Made by a program: the position numbers and the translations under genes
Source of the DNA: CAZXCK01 sp964639225
GTDB taxonomy: Bacteria > Chloroflexota > Anaerolineae > Aggregatilineales > Phototrophicaceae
Assembly (NCBI GenBank): GCA_964639225.1
Contig: CAZXCK010000002.1
Coordinates: forward strand, 25,676 to 89,675
Length of the DNA stretch: 64,000 nt
Direction of reading: 5' to 3'
The notes under the pieces: generated by a model
Told to the model about the DNA's origin: nothing
Database searches by the model: none
Seen by the model: the letters and a program-made list of their open reading frames with translations, nothing else
Part shown: in pieces, positions 1 to 8,108 of the stretch
How the letters are laid out: each line of letters begins with the position of its first letter
Position numbering within the stretch: position 1 is the first letter of the stretch

Positions 1-1
1 C

Positions 2-739
2 CGCGAACTTGACGCTTTCTTCTTCGATCCGCGTGGTGTGCGCCGGCTGTATCTACCAGAAGAGAATCTACGCTACCTGGGGCCGGTTGCCGTACTGGTC
101 GGGCCGAGCTGCGCCAGCGCCTGCGAGCGATTCGCTTATAACATGTCGCTGAGGGATGGGGCTGAAATCGTGGGCATGTATCCAACGGCGGGCCTCGGAG
201 GCAGTGTATCTGACTTCCGCATGCCCCTGGATATGACAATTCGATTCACCACCGGACGCTCGGTTGATATGAGTGGCGAGATTCACATTGAGGGCATCGG
301 CATCGCCCCTACTATTCCCGTTCCGGTCAATGAGACGACATTGTTTGCCGACAACGATGTTGAACTGGAATATGGTATCGCTGCGCTCAGCGGTCGTACG
401 CTGGTTCCGTCAATTGATGGCGGTCACCTTGCGCTGGGTGATGTGGTAAGCGGCACGCTTACGCCTGGCACCCGTGTTCGTTATCGCTATTCACTTGAAG
501 GTGGTGTTAACTTCGACCTGTTCATCGAACCAGACGACGACATCACGACTATCGTCCGATTTTACGACACAGACGGCAATCTGCTGTTAAGCGATGAAGA
601 TCAGCAGCAAGCCAACAGTGGTGGCTCCGCCTTTTTCAGTATGGGAGCACCAACAGACATGGAATTGATTATAGAAATCGCCAGCTTCGCGGATGATGCC
701 AACGCCAACTTCACATTACGCCTGCTGCCTGCCGAATGA
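2..739 (+). CDS. S41-family (tail-specific) peptidase, C-terminal part; 5' end outside window
   Basis: The open frame already runs at base 2, so the true start lies upstream; the GTG at 38 is only the first internal start codon. The segment VGPSCASACERFAYN matches the S41 nucleophile region, where a Ser sits in an xSAxE-like context, and is followed by the family's GxxT...G.V substrate-groove strands. The last 100 or so residues (from GDVVSGTLTPGT) form a beta-rich module resembling the pre-peptidase C-terminal or jelly-roll domains of secreted proteases, so an extracytoplasmic role is likely. Family membership is fairly clear; the substrate is unknown. The two Cys flanking the candidate nucleophile are unusual and could form a disulphide. 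Confidence 0.7.
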   Translation, partial: RELDAFFFDPRGVRRLYLPEENLRYLGPVAVLVGPSCASACERFAYNMSLRDGAEIVGMYPTAGLGGSVSDFRMPLDMTIRFTTGRSVDMSGEIHIEGIGIAPTIPVPVNETTLFADNDVELEYGIAALSGRTLVPSIDGGHLALGDVVSGTLTPGTRVRYRYSLEGGVNFDLFIEPDDDITTIVRFYDTDGNLLLSDEDQQQANSGGSAFFSMGAPTDMELIIEIASFADDANANFTLRLLPAE

Positions 740-836
740 AAGAAACCGTAAAAATGGCGAAAAAACAGTAAATGCGGTATATACATGACTATACAACAGT
801 TAGCTGCCTTTTTGCAGTTGTCGCTGTCGTACAATC

Positions 837-1196
837 ATGGTTATGGAATCGAAAATGATACAGGTCAACATAGAAAATATGGGCGACGTCACAATTATTG
901 AACTGGCCGGTGAACTCGACTCCACTTCTGCGCCGCAAATCCAGGAACAGATTTTGAGTGTCGCCGGGCATGGCGGGAAAATCCTGCTGGACATGTCAAA
1001 AGTGACTTATATGTCCAGTGCCGGCCTGCGTATTCTGCTGCTCATGTATCGCAGGATCAACGAAAGTGAAAACGTAGGCGAGATCGTGCTGGCCGGACTG
1101 AACGACGAACTACAGGACATTATGGCAATAACCGGATTTCTCGACTTTTTCATTACTGTCGAGGATCGCAGTGCGGCGTTACGAGTCTGGAACTGA
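837..1196 (+). CDS. STAS-domain anti-anti-sigma factor (SpoIIAA/RsbV-like)
   Basis: A single STAS domain fills the 119 residues. The strand LLDMSKVTYMSSAGLRILL contains the conserved Asp and the Ser-Ser-Ala/Gly-Leu loop that carries the phosphorylated Ser in SpoIIAA and RsbV. Such proteins bind a partner-switching anti-sigma kinase when dephosphorylated and release a sigma factor or other target. No kinase or phosphatase partner is adjacent. glgX begins three bases after the stop codon, so the two are probably cotranscribed. ATG codons at 837, 843 and 855 are all possible starts; none has a strong ribosome-binding site. The partner and the regulon cannot be told from the window. Confidence 0.88.
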   Translation: MVMESKMIQVNIENMGDVTIIELAGELDSTSAPQIQEQILSVAGHGGKILLDMSKVTYMSSAGLRILLLMYRRINESENVGEIVLAGLNDELQDIMAITGFLDFFITVEDRSAALRVWN

Positions 1197-1199
1197 TTC

Positions 1200-3320
1200 T
1201 TGACGATGCAGCGCCGTATCGATACCGAACCGACCCATTCTTATGGTAATTATCGCATGCGTATCGGTCGCCCGATTCCGCTGGGCGCGACCATTACCCC
1301 GGAAGGCATCAATTTCGCCATTTTTTCGCGGTATGCTTACGACTGCACCCTGGTTTTGTATGAGGTCGGCGCGCCCTACCCCATAGCCGAAATTCCATTC
1401 CCAAAAGAGTTCCGCGTCGGCCATGTATTTACCATGATTGTATTCGGTCTGAACCACGAGCAGATCGAATATGGCTTTCGTATGAACGGCCCGTATATTC
1501 CGCACGAAGGTCATCGCTTCGACGCCAGCAAAGTGCTACTTGACCCTTACGCTAAAGTCATAAACGGGCGCAATATCTGGGGACAGCCCACCGCTGGCAC
1601 CGACGATTACCCGTTTCGAGGATGGTCCATTCTCGACGATTATGACTGGGGCACCGATCGTCCGCCACAAATCCCCATCGAAGACCTGGTCATCTATGAG
1701 ATGCATGTGCGTGGTTTTACGCAGCATCCATCTGCGGAAGTCAAGTACCCGGGCACGTTTGCCGCTATCCGAGAGAAAATACCCTATCTCAAATCGTTGG
1801 GTATCAACGCCATTGAGTTGCTGCCAGTTTTTGAATTTGATGAACTCGAAAACGACCGCCGCAATCCCCTGACCGGTGAGCCGTTGCTTAATTACTGGGG
1901 CTACAGCACGATTGGCTTTTTCGCACCCAAAGCGGGGTATGCGGCAACTGGCCGTTACGGCATGCAGGTCGATGAGTTCAAAACACTCATCAAAGAGCTG
2001 CATCGCAATGGCATCGAGGTCATCCTCGATGTGGTCTTTAACCATACAGCAGAAGGCAACGAAAAAGGCCGTACGCTGTCTTTCCGGGGTATCGACAACA
2101 AGACCTATTACATGCTGGGACCAGATGGCCGCTATCTGAATTTCAGCGGGACTGGCAACACGATGAACTGCAACAATCCAGTGGTGCGCAGCATGGTCCT
2201 GGATTGCCTGCGCTACTGGGTAGCAGAGTATCATATCGATGGTTTCCGCTTCGACCTCGCCTCCATCCTGGGCCGCGATCAGAATGGTTTTCCACTGGCA
2301 AATCCACCCCTGCTTGAAGCGCTGGCTCACGATCCGGTACTGGCAAACTGTAAACTGATCGCCGAAGCCTGGGACGCCGGCGGCATGTACCAGGTTGGCA
2401 GTTTCCCAGCATATGGTCGCTGGGCCGAGTGGAACGGTCGCTACCGCGATAGCATGCGGCGCTTTCTCAAAGGCGACCCTGGCCTGACGTGGGAAGCCGC
2501 TGAACGCATCCAGGGTTCACCCGATCTGTATGGCGAGCGCGGCGCTGCCGCCTCCATCAACTTTATTACATCCCATGATGGATTCACACTCGCAGACCTG
2601 TACACCTACAACAACAAGCACAACACGGCCAACGGCGAGGACAACCGCGACGGGGATAACAACAACAATAGCTGGAACTGTGGTGTTGAGGGGCCAACGA
2701 ATGACCAGGCGGTGACCGCGCTGCGCCGCCGAATGATCCAGAACGCCATCGCTGTACTGATGGTCAGTCGGGGTATTCCCATGCTGCTGATGGGCGACGA
2801 GATGGGTCGCAGCCAACAAGGCAACAACAATGCCTACTGCCACGACAGCGAGCTAACCTGGCTGGACTGGTCTCTACTCAGGCAGAACGCTGACATGGTC
2901 GAGTTCACCCGCAATTGTATCGCCTTTCGTCACGCCCATCCTGTTCTGCGCAGCCCACGACATTTCGTCCACCGGGACATCGCCGGCAGTGGTTACGCAG
3001 ATATCACCTGGCATGGCACCCGCGCCTGGCACGCCGACTGGGCCGACTATGTGCGCACGCTGGCCTTTATGCTATGCGGTGAGCATGTACCCGACGATCA
3101 GCAGCCCGACGATTACATCTACGTTGCTCTGAATATGCACTGGGAGCACCACGTCTTCGAGCTGCCCAACCTGCCAGAAGGCATGTACTGGCATCGATTC
3201 GTTAACACCAGCGAACATGAACCACTCAAAACCTGCCCCCCAGGAAACGAACCATACCTGGACGATCAGCACTATCATTTGCTGGGCGCGCGGTCGGTTG
3301 CTATTCTGGTAGGCAGGTAA
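1200..3320 (+). CDS. glgX: Glycogen debranching enzyme GlgX (isoamylase-type, GH13)
   Basis: The enzyme hydrolyses alpha-1,6 branch points of glycogen or limit dextrins in the cytoplasm. The 706 residues show an N-terminal CBM48 beta-sandwich (about 20-130) and a GH13 barrel. Conserved region I is DVVFNH near residue 280. The nucleophile Asp is in GFRFDLA near 350, the acid/base Glu in IAEAWDAG near 389, and the transition-state Asp in TSHDGFT near 460. A C-terminal beta domain follows. The length is normal for GlgX. The start is TTG at 1200 or ATG at 1206, both right after the STAS gene. A strong bidirectional terminator closes the unit. No glgA, glgB or glgP lies nearby. Confidence 0.93.
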   Translation: MTMQRRIDTEPTHSYGNYRMRIGRPIPLGATITPEGINFAIFSRYAYDCTLVLYEVGAPYPIAEIPFPKEFRVGHVFTMIVFGLNHEQIEYGFRMNGPYIPHEGHRFDASKVLLDPYAKVINGRNIWGQPTAGTDDYPFRGWSILDDYDWGTDRPPQIPIEDLVIYEMHVRGFTQHPSAEVKYPGTFAAIREKIPYLKSLGINAIELLPVFEFDELENDRRNPLTGEPLLNYWGYSTIGFFAPKAGYAATGRYGMQVDEFKTLIKELHRNGIEVILDVVFNHTAEGNEKGRTLSFRGIDNKTYYMLGPDGRYLNFSGTGNTMNCNNPVVRSMVLDCLRYWVAEYHIDGFRFDLASILGRDQNGFPLANPPLLEALAHDPVLANCKLIAEAWDAGGMYQVGSFPAYGRWAEWNGRYRDSMRRFLKGDPGLTWEAAERIQGSPDLYGERGAAASINFITSHDGFTLADLYTYNNKHNTANGEDNRDGDNNNNSWNCGVEGPTNDQAVTALRRRMIQNAIAVLMVSRGIPMLLMGDEMGRSQQGNNNAYCHDSELTWLDWSLLRQNADMVEFTRNCIAFRHAHPVLRSPRHFVHRDIAGSGYADITWHGTRAWHADWADYVRTLAFMLCGEHVPDDQQPDDYIYVALNMHWEHHVFELPNLPEGMYWHRFVNTSEHEPLKTCPPGNEPYLDDQHYHLLGARSVAILVGR

Positions 3321-3335
3321 AGGTCGCAACCTGTC

Positions 3336-3377
3336 AAAAAAACAGGGATGTGCCAAGACTGGCACATCCCTGTTTTT
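3336..3377. terminator. Bidirectional rho-independent terminator between glgX and gpmI
   Basis: A perfect 13-bp stem (CAGGGATGTGCCA at 3343-3355 with TGGCACATCCCTG at 3360-3372) closes a 4-base loop AGAC. A seven-A run precedes it and a T5 run follows, so it can terminate transcription from both of the converging genes. Confidence 0.93.
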
Positions 3378-3397
3378 GTATTGATATACCGGGACGA

Positions 3398-4933
3398 TCA
3401 GGCACCTGTATGATCGAGCAGACTCTTACCAGTCATCTCGGACGGTTGCTCCAATCCCAGGAGTTCAAGCACTGTTGGCGCTACATCAGCCAGCTTGCCA
3501 CGTGTAACCAGGCCGTGATACTCGTGGCCAACAATGAAAAGATTGACCGGCCCCACCGTATGGTAAGTATGTGAATCCCCGGTGATCTCGTTAATCATAC
3601 GCTCGCAGTTGCCGTGATCGGCGGTGACAACTGCTACACCACCTTTTTCGAGAACTTTTTCAACCAGTCTGCCGCAGCATTCATCGACAGCTTCAACCGC
3701 TTTGATGGCCGCTTCCAATACGCCAGTGTGTCCCACCATATCAGGATTGGCGAAGTTAATCAGCAAGAAGTCATCGTCATGCTCGTTAAGGCGGTTGAGC
3801 GTAGCGTCGGTGAGTTCGTATGCGCTCATCTCTGGTTTGAGATCGTATGTAGCGACCTTGGGTGACGGAACAATCTTTCGATCTTCTCCGGGGAACACTT
3901 CCTCACGACGTCCATTGAAGAAGAATGTCACGTGGGGGTATTTTTCCGTCTCGGCAGAGTGATACTGCTTCAAACCTGCGCTGCTGATAACCTCAGCAAG
4001 TGTGTTGACCAGGTATTCTGGCGGGAACAACACCGTCACCGGCAAACCGTCGATATAGTTGGTGAATGTGACGATATTCAACCCGTCGATAAACTCGAAC
4101 TGGTCAGCACCGTCAAACTCCTGCAGGGCGAATGCCTGCACGATCTGCCGCATACGGTCTGCCCGAAAGTTGTAGAACACCAGCGTATCACCGGACTTAA
4201 CGCGCAGGCTGTCGTCATCGCCAATCACCACTGGCACGATGAATTCATCTGTCACACCATTTTCATAGGAATTACGGATCGCCTCTCTGGCAGTAGCGGC
4301 CCTGTCACCTTCCCGCTGGACCATCGCATCCCAGGCCTTGCGTGTGCGCTCCCATCGCTTATCGCGGTCCATCGCATAGTAGCGCCCGCTGACCGTCGCA
4401 ATCTGGCCGACGCCAATTTCCTCAATTTTGTCCTCGAGTGTTTTGAGAAAGCCTATACCGCTGTTAGTGGCCGTATCACGACCATCGGTAATGACATGCA
4501 CAACCGGATTAACACCCTGCTCTCTGGCGATTTCCAGAAGCGCGAACAGATGCTTTTCGTGACTATGCACACCACCCGGACCCAACAGGCCAACCAGATG
4601 CACGTCACCGTTGCTGGCTTTCGCCTTGTTGATAGCATCCAGCAATCCGTCATGCTCGGCCAGAGACCCGTCTTCAATCGCCATGTCGATACGGGCAATA
4701 TCCTGATAGACAACACGTCCGGCACCGAGATTCAGATGCCCCACCTCAGAATTACCCATCTGACCGGGCACCAATCCAACGTGCTCACCAAACGTATCAA
4801 TGATGGACTTCTCACAAGTCCGCAGCCAGCGATCGTAATTGGGTGTATTTGCCAGCACAACCGCGTTGCCGTGTTCCATATCACGGATACCCCAACCGTC
4901 CAGAATGACCAGCATAACCGGCTTGTTAGCCAT
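3398..4933 (-). CDS. gpmI: 2,3-bisphosphoglycerate-independent phosphoglycerate mutase
   Basis: This enzyme interconverts 3- and 2-phosphoglycerate in glycolysis and gluconeogenesis using two Mn ions and a phosphoserine. The N-terminal metal-binding VILDGWG, the catalytic Ser in GQMGNSEVGHLNLGAGR, the SGRYYAMDRDKRWERT loop and the late VTADHGN and HT.GPV metal-site motifs are all present. From the chosen ATG the protein has 511 residues, as usual for the family. The start is set by AAGGAG at about 4941-4946: it lies seven bases upstream of the ATG at 4933 but only one base from the ATG at 4939. Longer in-frame extensions (to 4996) have no support. It is convergent with glgX. Confidence 0.96.
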   Translation of the reverse strand: MANKPVMLVILDGWGIRDMEHGNAVVLANTPNYDRWLRTCEKSIIDTFGEHVGLVPGQMGNSEVGHLNLGAGRVVYQDIARIDMAIEDGSLAEHDGLLDAINKAKASNGDVHLVGLLGPGGVHSHEKHLFALLEIAREQGVNPVVHVITDGRDTATNSGIGFLKTLEDKIEEIGVGQIATVSGRYYAMDRDKRWERTRKAWDAMVQREGDRAATAREAIRNSYENGVTDEFIVPVVIGDDDSLRVKSGDTLVFYNFRADRMRQIVQAFALQEFDGADQFEFIDGLNIVTFTNYIDGLPVTVLFPPEYLVNTLAEVISSAGLKQYHSAETEKYPHVTFFFNGRREEVFPGEDRKIVPSPKVATYDLKPEMSAYELTDATLNRLNEHDDDFLLINFANPDMVGHTGVLEAAIKAVEAVDECCGRLVEKVLEKGGVAVVTADHGNCERMINEITGDSHTYHTVGPVNLFIVGHEYHGLVTRGKLADVAPTVLELLGLEQPSEMTGKSLLDHTGA

Positions 4934-5009
4934 AAACATGCTCCTTAAGCATATGCGTTGATCCAGGTCGAATACAGAGGAGTCACCCCTGCTCAATTAG
5001 TAACACCGG

Positions 5010-6308
5010 ATGGCCACGCTTACAAGGGAGTCTGCATTGACCCGCACCCAAATCTCTGACATACTTCAGGTCATGGCAAACCAGCACGCATCCCAACCCC
5101 TTGCAGACCGTCTGCGCCCGGGAACCCTGGACGAGTTCATCGGTCAGCGCCATCTGGTCGCGCCGGGTAAGCCCATCTACCAGGCTATTCATCAGGGCAG
5201 CCTGCACTCAATGATCTTCTGGGGACCGCCTGGTGTGGGTAAAACGACTCTGGCCCGGCTCATCGCCCAGCAAACCGGGATGCGGTTTGTTGCCCTGTCG
5301 GCAGTTTCTGCCAGCAAAGATGATATTCGCCGGATCGTTAACGCCGGTGACAATACCACCCCGATGGAACGTCTGCTCGACAAGCAATCCGGCCAGCAAC
5401 AAGCTGGTACACTGCTTTTTCTGGACGAGATTCACCGTTTCAACAAAGCCCAGCAGGACTTTCTGCTGCCTTACGTCGAAGATGGTACCATCACGCTCAT
5501 CGGCGCGACCACCGAGAATCCCAGTTTTGAGGTTATCGCGGCACTGCTGTCACGCTCGCGTGTATACGTACTGGAATCCCTCAGCGAAGATGACATCCGG
5601 CAGATCGTCATGCGAGGGGCACAGGTGCTTGACATCCGTATCGATGATGAGGCATTGGACTTTCTAACCGCATTTGCCAATGGCGATGGCCGGCAGGCGC
5701 TCAACCTGCTGGAGACGACCAGCAAACTGTACACTTCAGCCGATCAGCGAACCATTATGCTGGAACATGTCCGCGATGCGCTGCAATCCAAACACCTTCG
5801 CTACGACAAAGCCCAGGAAGAACACTACGACACCATCAGCGCCTATATCAAAAGTATGCGCGCCAGCGACATCGACGCCGCGCTTTACTACCTGGCGCGC
5901 ATGGTCGCCAGCGGAGAAGACCCCAAATTCATCGCGCGGCGCATGGTTATCTTCGCCAGCGAAGATATCGGTATGGCTCAACCCACCGCGCTGGTTGTCG
6001 CCAATGAAGTCTTTCGTGCAGTCGAGACCATCGGCTACCCCGAATGCCAGATTAACCTGGCGCATGGGACCGTCTATATGGCTCAGGCCCCTAAAGATCG
6101 TTCTGCCTGTGACTCGTTCTTCAAAGCGCTGGAAGATGTCAATCGGCACGGCAATCTACCAATCCCGCTTCAGCTTCGCAACGCGCCCACTGGTCTGATG
6201 CGCGACATGGGCTATGGCAAAGGCTACGACGCCTATACCGAAGACAGCCTGCTGCCGGAGAAAATCCGGGGGCGCTCATATTACCCGAAAGCCACTCCAA
6301 GAAGCTGA
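5010..6308 (+). CDS. rarA: Replication-associated recombination protein A (RarA/MgsA AAA+ ATPase)
   Basis: RarA is a clamp-loader-like AAA+ ATPase acting at stalled replication forks. Walker A GPPGVGKTT is at about residues 72-80 and Walker B LLFLDEIHRFNK at 136-147. The sensor-1 region IGATTENPSFEV and the C-terminal tetramerisation domain (ARRMVIFASEDIGMAQP) follow. The length of 432 residues is typical. The start is uncertain: an in-frame TTG at 5037 has a good AAGGGAG site six bases upstream (5024-5030), while the ATG codons at 5010 and 5073 lack one; all three precede the conserved QPLADRLRP. The gene is followed closely by an acetoacetate decarboxylase-like gene. Confidence 0.95.
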   Translation: MATLTRESALTRTQISDILQVMANQHASQPLADRLRPGTLDEFIGQRHLVAPGKPIYQAIHQGSLHSMIFWGPPGVGKTTLARLIAQQTGMRFVALSAVSASKDDIRRIVNAGDNTTPMERLLDKQSGQQQAGTLLFLDEIHRFNKAQQDFLLPYVEDGTITLIGATTENPSFEVIAALLSRSRVYVLESLSEDDIRQIVMRGAQVLDIRIDDEALDFLTAFANGDGRQALNLLETTSKLYTSADQRTIMLEHVRDALQSKHLRYDKAQEEHYDTISAYIKSMRASDIDAALYYLARMVASGEDPKFIARRMVIFASEDIGMAQPTALVVANEVFRAVETIGYPECQINLAHGTVYMAQAPKDRSACDSFFKALEDVNRHGNLPIPLQLRNAPTGLMRDMGYGKGYDAYTEDSLLPEKIRGRSYYPKATPRS

Positions 6309-6315
6309 ACACGAT

Positions 6316-7008
6316 ATGGCTGACTTGTCTGATACGCTTCAGGCCCCCCCACCCTGGCAGCTCACCGGCTCAGGGACCATTCTGCTGTTCCGATTCCCAC
6401 GCGATTTTGTCATTCAACATGGATGTATACCTTCGTTTCTGACCGGTCGTTACCGGGGCGGTCTGGGTGCGGTTATGCTGGTTGATTATTTCACATCACC
6501 AGTTGGGCCTTATCGAGAAGCATTACTCATTCCCGGTACATTTCGCCACGCAAAGAAGAATTACTACTCGATCACCCAGATAGCCGTCTCCACACTGGCG
6601 AGCGTGGTCAATGGCCGCCAGAACTGGGGCATTCCCAAAACACTGGCCAACTTTGATGTCGAAACGCTGCCCAACGGCACTCAGCATTTCGCTATGCACG
6701 TCGATAACCAGCCAGCACTGGACATCGCAACCCGCACACGCGGGCCGCAGCTACCGTTTAACACGCGCTGGTTGCCATTTCGTCCCACCATCATCCAGCA
6801 GCGCGATGATGGTCAACTGCTGACCACTGCACCATTTGGTAAGGGGCGCGTCCAACTGGCACAACTGGACCATATAACCGTAAACCCCGACCAGTTCCCG
6901 GATTTCAGCGAACTGCGGCCTGTCGGCGTGGTACGGGCGACACAATTCGAGTTGACGTTTCCCCTACCGGCAACAATTCCCAATGGAGCGGAAGATGCAG
7001 ATCGGTAA
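6316..7008 (+). CDS. Acetoacetate decarboxylase-family protein
   Basis: The 230 residues match the acetoacetate decarboxylase-like fold. YRGGLGAVMLVDYFTSPVG and the segment NWGIPKTLANF correspond to the conserved beta-strand and the Schiff-base loop. The Lys of IPK aligns with the catalytic Lys of the PKK motif, but the second Lys, which lowers its pKa in true decarboxylases, is Thr here. The reaction may therefore differ, and the family includes decarboxylases, aldolase/dehydratases and uncharacterised members. The ATG at 6316 lies eight bases after the rarA stop; upstream in-frame codons fall inside rarA. The next gene, a dehydrogenase, overlaps it by 14 bases, suggesting a two-step pathway. 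The substrate is unknown. Confidence 0.72.
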   Translation: MADLSDTLQAPPPWQLTGSGTILLFRFPRDFVIQHGCIPSFLTGRYRGGLGAVMLVDYFTSPVGPYREALLIPGTFRHAKKNYYSITQIAVSTLASVVNGRQNWGIPKTLANFDVETLPNGTQHFAMHVDNQPALDIATRTRGPQLPFNTRWLPFRPTIIQQRDDGQLLTTAPFGKGRVQLAQLDHITVNPDQFPDFSELRPVGVVRATQFELTFPLPATIPNGAEDADR

Positions 7009-7762
7009 CCGGCGCAGTGTCATTACCGGTGCAGCGTCAGGCATTGGCTGGGCGCTGCTTGAGCAACTCGCCAGTCAGCCCGGTCAAATCATCGCTGTAG
7101 ATCGCGCCAATATCGACCTGAGCGTGCTCAAACGGTCGGTCGCCAATATCCATACATTCAAAGCTGATCTCAGTCAGCCACAGGAAATCGACACCGTATT
7201 CGCCTTTGCTCAGGAAGTGATGGGCGGGCTGAACACATTCTTCGCCAATGCTGGTTTCGCCTACTACGAGACCGTAAAACCGGACTGGCAGCGTGTACGC
7301 GACCTGTACGAAGTCAACGTGTTTTCACCGCTTTACACGCTGGCAAAAATGGCGCAGATCAACCACCAACAACCCTACGCAGTGATCATCACAGCTTCAG
7401 CGATGGCCCATACCGCTCTGCCCGGTTATGCGCATTATGCCGCAACCAAAGCGGCCCTGCATCGCTTCGCTGAAGCTTATCGCTACGAAATGCCAGAAAA
7501 TGGCCATCTGATGCTGGTGTATCCTATCGCAACCCGCACACGCTTTTTTGCCAGTGCTGCCAACAGCGCACCTGTGGTTTACCCGATACAGACACCCGAT
7601 TATGTCGCCGGACGGATAATTGCAGGCCTGCAAAAGGGTAAGAAGCGCGTCTATCCATCGACACTATACCGGGCCATGTACACGCTGCCACTGATGGAAA
7701 GACTTTACCAGATTTATGCAAACTGGCAGTTCCGTCAATGGATTAAGCATCAGAAAGCCTGA
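6995..7762 (+). CDS. Short-chain dehydrogenase/reductase (SDR)
   Basis: This is a classical SDR of about 255 residues. The cofactor loop is TGAASGIG, the structural motif NAG follows, and the active site is a Ser (ITASAMA) with the YxxxK pair in YAHYAATK. The Rossmann fold is complete. The acidic residue in VDRAN at the end of strand 2 suggests NAD(H) preference. The C-terminal end is basic with a hydrophobic helix, as in membrane-associated SDRs. The ATG at 6995 is preferred over 6983 because GGAG (6985-6988) sits six bases upstream. It overlaps the decarboxylase-like gene, so the two are translationally coupled. The substrate cannot be inferred. Confidence 0.87.
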   Translation: MQIGNRRSVITGAASGIGWALLEQLASQPGQIIAVDRANIDLSVLKRSVANIHTFKADLSQPQEIDTVFAFAQEVMGGLNTFFANAGFAYYETVKPDWQRVRDLYEVNVFSPLYTLAKMAQINHQQPYAVIITASAMAHTALPGYAHYAATKAALHRFAEAYRYEMPENGHLMLVYPIATRTRFFASAANSAPVVYPIQTPDYVAGRIIAGLQKGKKRVYPSTLYRAMYTLPLMERLYQIYANWQFRQWIKHQKA

Positions 7763-7780
7763 ATTGATGATAAACTCTTA

Positions 7781-7820
7781 GCAGTCGGGGCATGTGAGCT
7801 GCAAGAAGTCATCCGACTGC
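7781..7820 (+). repeat. Inverted repeat upstream of the small membrane-protein gene
   Basis: Perfect 8-base arms GCAGTCGG (7781-7788) and CCGACTGC (7813-7820) are separated by 24 bases. They lie between the SDR stop and the ribosome-binding site at about 7850. The repeat could be an operator, an RNA hairpin or a weak terminator; there is no T tract. Confidence 0.4.
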
Positions 7821-7862
7821 CATCATAGATTATTGCAATCAACAACATCAGGAGCGTATTCA

Positions 7863-8099
7863 TTGCACATCTGGCGTCTGGCATGGAGCCGATTCAATCT
7901 GATTGCATCCGTTATTGGCGATGTCCAGGGGCGGGGTCTGGTGATGCTGTTCTACTTCACCATCCTCGTGCCCTTCGCTCTGATCTCCCGTTTCACCAGC
8001 GATCATCTGCGCCTTCGGTCATTTCACACCGATCAACCCAAATGGCTGGACCGCCCACCGACCGATGACAATCTCGACTCGGCCCGAGAGCAAGGTTGA
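7863..8099 (+). CDS. Small single-pass membrane protein next to carbamoyltransferase
   Basis: This 78-residue protein has one strong transmembrane helix (about residues 26-45, with LVMLFYFTILVPFALI), then a basic SRFTSDHLRLR stretch and a polar tail with Trp and Pro. The TTG start at 7863 is chosen because AGGAG at about 7850-7854 is eight bases upstream; the longer frame from 7794 has no site. From memory, similar FYF...PFAL...F.DPL.L proteins recur beside NodU-family carbamoyltransferases in other bacteria, so it is probably a conserved partner; this has not been searched. It ends nine bases before the carbamoyltransferase start. The function is unknown. Confidence 0.6.
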   Translation: MHIWRLAWSRFNLIASVIGDVQGRGLVMLFYFTILVPFALISRFTSDHLRLRSFHTDQPKWLDRPPTDDNLDSAREQG

Positions 8100-8108
8100 C
8101 GAAGCCTC

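Noticed and set aside
3932..4948. A 338-codon plus-strand frame
   Set aside because: Antisense to gpmI, which has full catalytic motifs.
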